A stretch of 64,000 nt of DNA from Bolinopsis microptera. Lineage: Eukaryota > Ctenophora > Tentaculata > Lobata > Bolinopsidae. The stretch spans positions 15,949,669 through 16,013,668 of the forward strand of contig NC_087072.1 of NCBI RefSeq assembly GCF_026151205.1, read 5' to 3'. Below, in pieces: positions 1 to 13,000 of this stretch; position 1 is the first letter of the stretch; every line of letters starts with the position of its first letter. The notes under the pieces were generated by a model that was not told the DNA's origin, made no database searches, and saw only the letters and a list, made by a program, of their open reading frames with translations. The position numbers were made by a program, and so were the translations under genes.

Positions 1-966
1 ATAACATTGCATCTTTGATATGACTCATTGATATGAGCATTGAGCATCGAACTAATTGACCAATGACCGTTAAATAATGACAAAACAACTATATCGGTGC
101 TTTTTATACAAAGTTACAACGAATTCTTCATGTTATGCATCCTTGATACATGTTTCGTATCCAAATACGGCGGCGCGCGCTTCGCGCGCGAAAAGTGGCA
201 TGCAACGTATGTCAAATGCATCCTGGGTTTGGACAGGATATGACCCGTTTAAAATATTTCCATCGTGTTACATTACATAATTCTGAAACATATTATATTT
301 ACAATAAATTATGCAATCACAACATTATAATCAACAAAATAAATTTAATCGCAGAATCTCAGATACTAGTAATCATGAATTAAGCACAAAAAAAAACAAT
401 TAAACAAGCAATAAATGCCTATACATTCCCCTCATGTGATTAAAATGCAGGGCTTCGTGAGAGGAAATAGACTGAAGCTTATATATTTAGAACAAAATCA
501 GCAATTAAATTAAGTTATTATACATAGGCATTACTAAGTTTATCGATGTTTCAGTGTATAACTCCGCGTTTGTGTCCATGGTATACCAGGCTGTATGTGT
601 TTTCTACCGTACCCCCATCTACCCGAAATCAGAGTCCAGACTGTGTAGTTTAGGACCAATAATTTCCAGACCATGCTCCCTGGACCGATCTTCTGTCTTA
701 ATCCTAACCTTATAATTCCATAAACAAAAATCTCATTTGGAATGTTAGAGTGTCAAATGTCGAGGGGTGAAATGTTTGCCTCACACAATGCTGCAAAATT
801 TATGATACATAGCGAGCTGCTAACTTGTCCCATCTCGATTTCAGCCCGAGCATGCCACCATTTCGCCAACTATTCCTCTGGATGCAGCGATGTGGAAAAT
901 GTATCGTACATAAATGATTATATTAACAGTTAATTCTGTGATGTGTATTAAACCTGACCCTTTCAG
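1..966. other. Upstream intron or 5' flank, no gene seen
   Basis: No convincing coding exon or RNA gene was found here. Because exon 967-1036 starts inside a codon, this stretch is most likely intron of the same gene. A GC-rich perfect hairpin (arms about 174-180 and 184-190, CGCGCGC over GCGCGCG) stands out in AT-rich DNA. Confidence 0.5.
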
Positions 967-1036
967 TTTTGAAGACGATGAGCTGAATGATTCTGAGCTG
1001 GAAAATGTAGGAGCATCCTTTCTCTCCGACCCTGAC
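967..1036 (+). CDS. Exon 1 in window, acidic segment
   Basis: Acceptor ccctttcag and donor gtaagc border 70 bases that read, after one leading base, as [19 protein letters not shown] plus SDPD. The exon ends in phase 0. Its acidic composition matches the following exons. Earlier exons must exist outside the window unless the start is in the next exon. Confidence 0.6.
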
Positions 1037-4000
1037 GTAAGCATTTACAATATAATTTTATTCCATTTTTTTTTAAATGAACGAAATTGATTGATCAGAC
1101 TTCTTTCTTGTCAACTTGCAAACAAGATCTGCAAGCAAAATTTGTTACCTATTAACAATTGTGGGTAAAAATATTTCGGTGCTCCAACAAAAACAGTATA
1201 TGATAATGAGGAATGAGTATCTTTAATGACAATGTAATGTTCACGGACTCCCCTGAACAGCCATTATTACGAACATATTCGAATTTGTATACATACTTAT
1301 GTCTTATACTGAGTTATAGTCGTTGTCAAATGGCAAGACCACCTCGATAAATATTAAATCCCGATCCTCGAACGATCAAATATCGTAGTCATTTAGCTCT
1401 GCAAGGTTTGACAAGGTACTGCAGTACGTTACAGATAAAAGAGATGGACCACTTTACAGTAAGAGCGTGGATTAAGGTGCGACTCGGACTAATCTAGAAA
1501 TAAAACGCCTAGAAACGATAACGTCTCACTTAAAATGTGAACGGATGCTATTTAAAAGGCAGCGTCTGCAAAATTTGGGTCAAACCGATCACTCTACTTC
1601 AACTGCCCATAATCTAGATTTAAAGTAGTCCTAAATCATTGGATGAATTGTTGGCCCATTACCTGCAGCTATAATTATAAAGGAGAGCTCTATAAGTCAC
1701 ACGGCTGTCTGGGTTCGGCTGGACCTCTTATTGTAACTGTAAGTGCCGCTTGTGAGATCGCGATACTATTACTTGAGTAGTAAAAAACTGAGTTCATTTT
1801 ATTGGTCGGTTAGCCTTACCCCATTTTATAAAACTAAGCAGCCACTTAATAGTTGGCCACAGTTATTCGAAAAATCAACTAGTTTGGTGGATTTTGGGAC
1901 ACAAAACCTTGCAAAGTGTGCATTTAAATGCATTTGTTTATATGAAACGGAATGGGTTTCTTGTGATATTATGTAAATGAATAATGGAGTAACTTTATGG
2001 TCCCGCCACCATTCAACTTAAATTATTCTCTCATTATAAGATTATAAAAGATGTGCACTAAATGTTTATATTAATAGACCGATCTGCTATTCAGTATGTT
2101 CAAGCAACAACGCCCCACTTATACAAAGTTAGGATAGCTTTATCCAATCTTAAGTTCAAATTAATATCCCATGAAATATTTAAACTCAGAAATCTGCGAC
2201 TGTAAATTTGAAAAGGTGCCAATTTTCAACAATCTGATTCTGCCTTGATATGACCAGTGTTCACATACAGACATATCTAACCAGGCAGCTACAAATCAGT
2301 TGCCAAAAAATATGTTTTCGAATCCTGTGCTAGCAACCGTGAGGTTTTATAAATAATATATCAATATCTACAAAACAATATGCGCTACCTTACAATTTTA
2401 ATCCGAAACCCGAGTCTAGCTAACTTTTGAAGTTAAGACAAATTAGAAATAATTAAACACCCAACCATTGGTAGAATCTACTGAATTGTACTGAGCCCTC
2501 CAAATATGTCATTCTAACGAGAACTCCTGAGTAGATGAAGAGAGCGCTGCAACTGCAGATATCTGACGACAGTGACTCCGTTTTCGGTGAAAGTACGGCT
2601 GCAGGTGGCAGCCAATCGCGTTTTTCGGTGAGTTATAGCATGTTATCAAGACAATCAGTCAATATGGAATTGGAATGAACTTGATTATCATCGATTGTTG
2701 AGCATGGGCAAAAGTTTTACATTGAAACGAGACGCGTAAGTTGTTTTATAAAAGACCTGAGCTAATTCATTCGCGCGTTTCTGTGTTGAAAACTTATCTC
2801 TTTCATTGTTTAAATGGGGCAGTTTTTTATAATTCTCTGCATCTTATTTTTAGAGTATTTTATTCACAAACAGCGTTTAAAACGATGGGAAAACAGAAGA
2901 TTTGATCTCTGACATTATTTCTGCTGTGAATGTAGATGCTTAATGAACCTCAAATGTTTTGACAGCAGCATGATAGATGGCACAATATTGCGGCCAGGGT
3001 ATATAAAATTTAATACTAATTAAAACTGGAAAACGTGACGGCTGTCATGGATCGCAATACAATTAAGGAAGTTCAAGCCATAAATAGGAAAATTTGTGAT
3101 TAATCTTGAATCAAGATTAATGACAAATTCTTGAATCCTGATGGTTAGACTGCCTAGACTAGGAGATTTAATATCAAAATAAAGTGATCACGAGAACCTG
3201 CAGGACATGCGTCCTGAGCTGCAGTCATCCATATTAATATAAATTGCAATCATGTCGAGTTTTACTACTTATACTGGCGACGCACTCATCGGCCAGGTAG
3301 CGGCCAGGTAGCGCGGCCAGGTAGCGCAGTTGGTTAGCCAGCTTTGCAATCGTGAGGTTGCGGGTTCAAATCCCACTGCCTGCCTGGTCGTGGGGTGAGT
3401 GTCGTTGACATTCAGCTAAGGATCGTGAGTGGTCTATGCAGCCCCCCGGTCTACTCAGCCGAATACTCGAGAAATCGGGTGTGAGGGTTAAATGAGGAGC
3501 TGCACATTGCAGCAAAGTCTCGGGCGAAGAAAGTATGGTACACACTACCTTAACCGTCACTGGCTAAAAACAAATCCTTCGGTTTCCTGTAATTGGCTGG
3601 TTGCACTTGTGTAACAATATGGCTGTTGGAATACTCCGAAGTAAAATAAGTGTCTAGATTAAAAAAAAATCATAGTATATAGAGTATATATACTCATATT
3701 TGAGAGTTCTACACCGTTTGATAACTACAAGCACTGATTGGGATAAATTTTTTCATAGCTATGTTAGAGAGCGTTCACATATGACGTCAGCAGCCGAGGG
3801 GGGAGGGGGGTTTGGAAATGCTGACGGTTGATGACGGGGGGGGGGGGGGGAGGCGGGTCTGAGCCTTGCTGACGTCATATGTGAACGCTCCCTTAGAGCA
3901 GAGGAGAGGGCCGCATTTTGACGGTAGTTAGAGGGCCATTTAACTACTAAACTTATAGAAAACGGAATAACGGAGTTTCTAGGGGCTTAAAGTATTATTA

Positions 4001-7000
4001 TTACTTGTAGTATTTGTAGTATTAAACTATTTGAGCTCTGGTCATGTAAAACGAACGGCAGGGTGTACCTGGTGTTCTAACTGGGACAACTTTAGTGACG
4101 GAGAAGAATTATCGAATAGAATAAGAAATATAAAAGAGTTATAAATTAATATATTATGAATAAGATAAAACTTTCCGCGTAAAACGTTTTGACTTGATTA
4201 TAGACTCGCTCGAAGGAGTCTATAGATTATCGCTCGGGCTATCAAGGATTGCATTAGTTTAGGACTAAGACAAATTAGGCTATAAATTATAACCTCTAAC
4301 GCTTGTCAATTGGTATCCTCGAGATTAATAAGATAAGTCTCGAACTCAGAATCAGAGTTGATCTTGGTTCCACAAACGCGAGCTCTTCTGAGAAAGAACT
4401 GCTCCTGAATATAATGGGGGGCCGACAATATGAAAAGCAATAAGCAAGATGTTGACCACCGACCACGGTTCACACGTCGGAACACTAAACACGTGACTCT
4501 TCCAAATTACCTCTCTGGTCCAATCACGTCATTATATGTCAATAAAAAGGATTCTTAACACCTTAATTTAAGGTGAGTCATATTAATAAATATTGGGCAG
4601 ACCTCAGTAAGTGGTAGAGTGGTGGCATTGCATCAAAGATCTTTTAAAGAAAATTAAATGCGGCGAATATAATAGTAGAGGCTCTTACGGGCAAAAAGAC
4701 GTGTTTTCTGCTACGAGTTTAGAGACCTAACCGCTAATTGGACACAATAGTATGATGTCTAAGGATCGATAATATGTTAAGAAGTAAAAATTTGGCCTTA
4801 TTAGTCACGTGCTATACCAATGCGCGTTTTAAACTTTGACAGTCTATTACTCTAAGGCAAATAGAGTAATTATATTCATATTTTGTCAGCAATAAGATCA
4901 CATTATTTTCTATTTAGTGTGAAAATATGAGCTAGAACGGACATAATCTTGCTGAGTTATAGCTGTTTGAAATTTATGATGAACGCGCGGGTGCCAATTG
5001 ATAACAACTAAATGCTTTTGCGCGTAGTGCGCGTCGAAAATTTGGAAAAAACGCTTGCGGAGTGACAATATTCAAACTTCGATTAAGTATATGAAGTGGG
5101 TACTTCTCGGAAAGGAAAAATTTAGGCAAACACGATGTGACTATTTTTGGGTTGATTTAATACAACTGCAAAAAATTATTCAAACTTCAAGCAAAAAAAG
5201 TCAAATTTTTACTACTTTTTTGGATTTTTACCCCCAAAAAAATAGAGGGATTTTTCAAATTTTTATATCATCTTGTGCGGCTGTGTTTTAGCTATCTCCA
5301 TGCAAGTTTTGCCGACATGCCAACAGAATTAACTTGTTCAAAATATCAAAAAACATGGTTTTTTGGCTTATTTTTTGCCCAAAAATCGGTTTTTTGCAAT
5401 TTTACCCCCAAAAAGTCAGTCCAATCATCTTAAAACCACTTTAAATCGATTCTACGGTCAAAAATACGTCTAGTAAGGTGTATCTGGGGTCCCTAGCGTA
5501 TCGAGCAGACAATGCCCGTAAGAGCCTCTACTATAACAGTCAGCATGATAGCCAAAACGCTGGATAATGTGTCCTGCCCCTTATCAAATTATTGGTATTA
5601 TATCCTTTATCGTCTCCAAATTGCAGCTTCAAATTATTTGTTATATAGTAGTGTTGAGAGTATTAAATAAGTTTTAACACTTCTAATTTGAGAAACTGAC
5701 ATCACTAAGTTTATTCGGAAATTTTCAGGAAAGAAACTTCAAACTTGGTTTTACCGGGTTTTGCTCGTTAGTATGACTCAATTTAAGTTGAGTCAGTGAT
5801 TTTTAAGAAATTTAAATTCGGCGAATAATACAGGCAGCTTAGCAGTTAGCCACAATGCTGGATAAGTAATTACTTAGCCCCAACCCAAATAAAATCATCC
5901 TAATTTATCATTTGTCGTCTCGTACGTACAGTTTCAAAGATAATTTTGATGAGCAGATTATGGCCAGATTTTAGAAAAGTTAAACCCTTGTGTTCTACAC
6001 CCTCGTGTCTACTGCTCTCGTGACACCCGCCCTAGTACCCTATATCAGTTATATATCCGCCGTATCGGCTAAATATGCACTAAAATAAAAATTAATCGTG
6101 ACTTATAACTCAATAACCCTCAGAACCCAGTCGAGTCAGACGGTGGCAGAGAGTCCGAGTTGGCCCCGAACACACCTCCCTCCCAATCATCTGATCTTGA
6201 CGACTTCGAGCGGTTTAAACGTGAACTGGAAATGAGCATGCCAATTCCTTCTCCTGGACTGAGCGATACGGACAGACTCAATTTGGAGATAGTAAGTGGG
6301 ATCGATGTGGTAAGATTATATTGTGGGGTTGGGAATGGGGAGGGGTTCCAACTGGTTACTTGGTTCTTTCAGGAAAACATTAAATTAATCGTTTAACCAG
6401 TTGATTGTTGCCCACAATGACTATTCTGTTCGCATTGTATCAGATAATCGATGTACATTTTCGATAACAATCCTTTAGCAGACCATAAAATGTCGTCGGG
6501 TATTATATGCCATAAATTCGATTTGATGTCTTGTTCAAACAATTGGCCAATATTTTGGTCAATCTAAAACAATTGTGACAGTATATATAGGCCATTAAGC
6601 AAATCACCGGCTGTAAATCGTCCTTGTTATGGATTTTGCTTTGCAATGAAATGCCAACATTCATATAAGGATAACAATTTACGTAATACGTTGTCATAGC
6701 TAAAACTTTTCAATCTGCAAAACTTTGAAATGCGTTAACAAAATCTCAAGAATAAAACGTTCAAACACGAAAAACTACTCACTAAAATGAACCCAAAGTC
6801 GAAAAATGTTTGAGTTGGTATTAAAAAATGGCTCCGTGATGAATAGCGTGAGCACGAACATTTTTAAGCTGCTGGCGTTCTGTTGTGCGCTTCACGTCAC
6901 CGTACGACTCGTTGAACTTTGAAACGATCACAGTCATGGGAAGGGCTAAAATGACAATGCCAAGCACAACTGCTATGCTCCCTATAAGCCTCCCTGAAGT

Positions 7001-10000
7001 AGTGATCAGACATTGTTAGATTTATTTGTTACATGGGTCATTTGTTCAAACAACTAATCTAAAAGTAAATGATAAAGTGGTAAGATGTATTATAACAGAT
7101 CAGCACACTCATTTTTTGTGAGTATTAGGTTCTCTGAAGTAAATAAGTAGTAATATTGCTTACCGATAGTGCTTTTAGGTGCCAGATCTCCGTACCCCAC
7201 TGTTGTGACTGTCACGATCGCCCACCAACATCCTGGCATTGATTGGAGTCATTTATTTTTCGGGCACGGGTGTCAATGTCATTTGTCAAGCAGATTAATT
7301 TGTAATTTACGCATTTATATTCTATATAGCTATCCAGTGAATTTAATGTCACATTTCACAAAATGTGACATTAAGTCAGTGAATTCAATTAAGGACAATT
7401 ATAACTAACCGAGTGGTATTGAGTTGTATCCAGAGTCGTATCCCATTTCCGAGTAATAGAGCAAGGTTCCGAACAGAAGGACGAAGACCATGATGAGCAT
7501 GGCGAGCATGGCAAATTCCTTGGAGGCACTATGAACCACTCTTATGACCACCAGTAATTCCTTCGAGTGTCTGGCAAATCTGAAGATTCTGACCACTCTG
7601 CTGGTTCTGCAAATCCTCAGGACGACAAATTTTCCTCCGGCTGAGCTTCCACTCGATGTCATCATTGCTATGAGCTCCATGTAAAATGGCAGGATCGCCA
7701 TAAAGTCTAGAAAATTTAGCGGGCTTTTGAAAAACAACCATGGTTTTGGCCATGAAACAAGTTTAAGGAGAAAGTCTACTGTGAAGAAGCCGTTAACGAG
7801 AATTTCTATGCCGTAGAGAACGTAGTAAACGTTTGATATTTTCGGACTTTCAAAGTACACAGTAGCTGATGGCACGGATTCTGCTACCAACATGATGATT
7901 GATACAACTATCGCTGCCATGTCCGCGAAGGACCAGTATAGTGCAGCTTTCGAGTACTGAGGTTCCATGAGAAAGGTATGAAGTTTTTCTCTTATTGTCA
8001 GTTTTACTTCAATTACTTCTTCTGCATTTGGGTCTTCTACTTCCAATAAAGCCACGACATCAATCTTAAAGAAGTCCATTTCTTCGTTCATCAAATCAGG
8101 GTCAACGTTTGTTGGCGCTCTGAAAATGCCACGAGACTGATAGAAAAAGAGAATAGAATTGAAAACACCTCGGTGACGGTTGAAGTAGTAAAGTCCGGTC
8201 TCCTCATTCCAAAACTCCTCGATCTCATCTGATCCCAACAAAGTGTCAGGGAAGAAAGTGAGGGTTTTACGAAGTGTAACGTACACTTTCCCACTGACAC
8301 TTAGCTTCACAATAGAATAGGGTTTCCAACGCTCTGCCTTCTTCGTGTCAAGCTCATAATTCATTTCTGAGACCGGAGGAGACTTCCCGTTAGGAACTTC
8401 CACTAGTGCAGTCTTGTTGTTCCCGTTGGAGCAATTAGCACACACCATCTCAGAGAGCAGTTCAGAGGAAGACTTCTGAATCCCTTCCCTCAGAAGACGA
8501 AATTCGTCACCTGGAGTAGAATTAGCGTCAAAGAGAAAGTACATACAAGTTCAGAGCCTGGCTGCAGCAGGTGGCCGTGTAGCAGCTGCTGCTGGTAAGC
8601 AAGGGGGGTAATTAGACGGTGCCTTGCTGTCAAGTCACAACAATCAGATCGCAAATAATCAACAAGCAGTACACATACTCACTTGAAGCCAGCGGTCGAC
8701 GACAGTTTGATGCCAGTCCTTGGCTTATACAACACCACACTCGATAATGAAGCTGAGCGATGGAACACTGTACACTTGCTATAATGGAGCATTACCCAAT
8801 GGATGACACGTTCTACCAACGCGACGATGGATCGGTCAGTGTCTTGTGATATTGCTATGCCAATCGCCAAGAAACAATCATTATTATTAAAGTTGAATGA
8901 TGAACCGTGAACGTTTATCGATATTTAATCAAAATGTTACATCTTTACATAATATAGCTGTTGATGTGAGTGTCAAGAGAATAAACTTGTTGGTCAGACT
9001 TGTGCAGTGCAACGTTACAATATCAGCACAGTTTAAAAAACCAATAATGAAATATCGGTTTTCTTTTTCAAACTACCAGCTTGCTCGAAGTTAACTATGA
9101 ACTATCAAGACATGTCCCATTTGTTGATATAAAACTTAGAACTTGGCTAAACGGTATATGCTGCATAGGTTAATAGATTAAAGCCCTTAGGAAGTGTACG
9201 GACCTTAAACAGTTCCTCCGTAAGGATTTTTTAGCCGCTTTCGGATCTTACAGGTTGCATAGCTACGATTTTGTATTCCACTCATCGATATCGGAATACC
9301 ACAGAATTCAAATTTCCCATCGAACATTGGAGCATGTACCTGATTACCTAACCAACTATAATATATAATAATATATAATAATATATATAATATAACTAAC
9401 CAACTAACTACCTACTTTCTACCTTCCCACTAGATTGTAGCTCTGCCAATGCCACGAAATAACAGTAACTAACTATACTTATAGACTATAGTGGAGAGCT
9501 GCACATGGCCTTGCAATAGCTGCAATTGTGCTGCAGCCTCTGAATGAGCATGTTCTGCAGACTGCAATACAATATGTTGACCGTCTGTCGTCTTTTAGAA
9601 TCATTCGGTTGGTCTGTAATTGGGCAGGAAAATATAACTATCGTGTGCCTGTTGGACAGCATTTAACTTAAGTAAAATTAGCTTCTGAAAATAACAAAGG
9701 CAGTAATATAATAATATTACAGAGATTAAACATGGTCTCAAGTAAGTGTAACCAATTTACCTAGCAACTGGAGCCCACAATCATCTTCGTTCCTCCCAGA
9801 TCCCGCAGAGTAAATGGACTTTTCATAGAAACCTAAACGAACAAATTTCGTTACTACGGAAAGAGCAAGTATATTATTGAATAATGATTTGGCGAATACG
9901 TTATGGACATTTATAAAGACAAGGATAAGCAATAGACGAGTTGACTGGTAAATTGATTAACTACAAACGATAAACTTAGTGGAAGGTTTATACCGAAACG

Positions 10001-13000
10001 GCAATTGTGAAACCATAGAAGAGCCGTCAAAATGCCGTTAAATGACCATAAAGCTGCAAATGGAACGAAACCAGCACTAAACCCGAAACCGATGGTAATG
10101 CGGTTACAAATTCCCGTTTTTTCTCTTAGCAACACGTACAATAAAATTTCTCGCTCTCTGTTACTGTACTAATTATAACAGTTGCGCTGTCACGCAGATC
10201 ACTAAACTTATAGTTGGCAGCTCAAAAGTTTATAATGTATATATATTTATAAAGTTTAACTATATATATCGTGACTGCCAACAACCATGAGGAATGCAGG
10301 CTGATCATTCACTATTCACTATCCCGCCTAGCCCCTTGGCCGTCAAACTTTAAAATATTTGAGACAAGATGGCTTCGATGTTAAGTTGGACCCTGAATAA
10401 TAAGGTATGAATATTTTCCTCAGACGAATTGTAATAGTAATACCTGACAATTTTATATCTAATCCTGACTTTGGATGAGCCCAAAGTGAAGTTAAAACCC
10501 AACGTCATTAAAGGTTTACTAAAAATAACCAGGGTTTACTAATCAGCGATCCAATAAAAGCTGACCTAATATTATACTTATGCTGTGTGAGTGTGTAGGC
10601 TTATAGATTTGCGTAAAGCTAAGGTCATAGTTAATTCGTCATTAGTACTGTTCGAGGGGTGATTAACTATGGTTTATATGCCATAATTGTTGGTGTTCCA
10701 GTACAATGTACATAACTGGTTCATTTTATCTAACACGATCCATAGTCCGAATAAACGCTATACTATTGATACAAGGAACCGTACTGCTAATAACGAAGAA
10801 GCCTGCATCACTTTGTGCATCAGTGTGCTTTCATGAGTATTATCAATATATAAAAATGTAGATTATTGACGTCTCGTATTTTTGACCGTTTAACTTTATA
10901 AAAAAATAGAAAAAGGGAGAAATTCTTGTTCCTCCTTACCTACTACAGTAATTAATAAACTTGCCGTCAAGAGAAAAAAGGGATTTGTAACTGTATTGAT
11001 CAACGGAAATGAAATCCCAATCAATATTGAAACATATAGCTACAATATACCAAACAGCACCAGTAACCTTAACAAAATCCTTCCTACCGATTTGAGCAGA
11101 GTTAGAATTCTCCTTGAAGGTTGTATCTCTGATACTGTCGAGTCCGTTTAAACTGTTGGTGATATTTCTACCCTTGAGGCTTTCCTTTATGGTTTCCTTA
11201 AAACTGTCCCTGAGACTGTAGTAACCCTTGTCTTCACTTATAAACTCACTGTCAATGTCAGGGTCACTGAAGAAGTCAGACAACAATGTATCGTCCTCGT
11301 CCATATTCTGAAATGTCAAGATTGGGCTGGAAGATGCAGTATCATCACAGAAAAAGCAATCATAATAATAAAACAGCAAACAAAAAGAAGCATAAAATGT
11401 CTCAGCTGAAAAACGAAGGGACTCCGAAAGTTACCGATTGAGTCATGTAATTAGTTTGGTACCTGGTCGTTGAGCTGAAGTCTTATGTTCGATCGTTTTT
11501 CGTCAGGATAAGAGGCTGAATCCGGCATTATTGAGACGGAACCTTTTATAGCTCTATCCTTTAAACAATTCTAAAGTTAATGGAATCGTTAAAACAAGCA
11601 AATAAACTATCACAAGTCGGAGGACGAAAATAATAAATAAATAAATGAAGAGGCTCTATGATTATGGTGTTGAATTAATTTGATTTTAATTTGATTTGAT
11701 TGTCTCATACGTCAGAGAATGATTGACTTTCGATCTCTACTTTCTGTCGACAGGAATGCTTTAACGGATTTTTTTCTGACGAATATTGCCGGCGTTAATT
11801 TAAATGTAATTTTGATGCATTTTTGGTTTAACTTTAATGGACGCAGTGAAGAGAATGCATAACCAAGTACTGAACTTTACTGATGTCTTATACACAAGAG
11901 AAAACATTAACCTACGCCCTACTGGCTTAGAATAAATGAAATAAAATATTAGCAAAGATCACTCGTCAATATGTCCAGAAGCCAGTCCAATTACTATACT
12001 AGATGCCTACATTTATTACTGGATACTTACATTAATTAACATAGCTTGAATAGCAACATAATTGCTGCTGAAATGTCGCGATTTTAAATTTTAGAAAATT
12101 ACATTTTAGGAGTGAGGGTTATTTTGTTTTTCCTTCAGATATTTTTTCGTTAATATACTGCACACCGAGCTACCGAGCAAGCGTTAAAATTTGATAAAGC
12201 CTTAAAGGCGGTATTTTTTGTCAGACTTTTTTTCATGAGATTATAGATATGCAATTTCAAAACAAATAACTTAAATATTTTATCTTTATATTGCTTACTT
12301 TTAACGCTTTAATCAATCAAAATATTTCTGCCAGGACCCCTCAAACTCGGCGCGAACCAAGCGTGGAACCGGATCAGACTCGGACAGAAAGAAACTGACG
12401 GGGGTCGAAAAAAAACTTCAAAAGAAATCACTAGGCGGCAAACCACCGACTGGAAACAACCTAAGTGAGTATTGGCGTCAACATGAGTCATGTAATAATA
12501 GCTTAATTTGGATTTTGAAAGGGCGTACCCTACGCTACAGTCTTTGATACGAGCTGTTTTCTCTCCTGAATAAACCGGCATGTTGGTTGTAAATTGAGTG
12601 ATTTGCTCATTACCGTCTTATTCACTAATTATCGTCTCAAGTTCATGGCACTAACTGACTCTTACGTGATAAAATAAAGACTCGGTTTGTTATTCTTGCT
12701 AACAAGTAGCTCTATATACCCTGTTCGGCAGTACCAAGGCAACAGAACAATAACAAAACGTGTGAAGCAGAATTATATTATTGGATAAGATTAGTTAGAT
12801 TAGGTTACCCGTTAACCGGAATCAGATCCTGTAAAACTGGTAGCTTTAATATCGGTCCAAAGAAGAAAAACAAAAAGTTACACAGATCTAAAACTAACGA
12901 GCGGAACTAAATATGCGTCAGTCATGACTGACAAATGTTTCTAAGTGGCTCAGACCGGGCTGGCACAAAGGGTCTCCTACATCCTCGTCTGAACTAATGG

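Larger units (their letters stand above)
2628..6123. other. Intron 2 with SINE and two MITEs
   Basis: 3.5-kb intron carrying a near-perfect 39-bp inverted repeat (3091-3129), a tRNA-derived SINE (about 3295-3670), a 126-bp Harbinger-type MITE (3767-3892), and an 861-bp inverted-repeat element (4673-5533). A short hairpin TATAGACTC/GAGTCTATA lies near 4199-4224. No exon was found. Confidence 0.6.
6292..12334. other. Intron 3 hosting the Kv channel gene on the other strand
   Basis: A 6-kb intron. It contains the complete minus-strand K+ channel gene (6821-8544), a candidate minus-strand exon (11068-11306), an AT-rich tract (about 9355-9400) and a loose inverted repeat GTTGGCAG/CTGCCAAC near 10212-10287. 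No plus-strand exon is evident. Confidence 0.6.
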
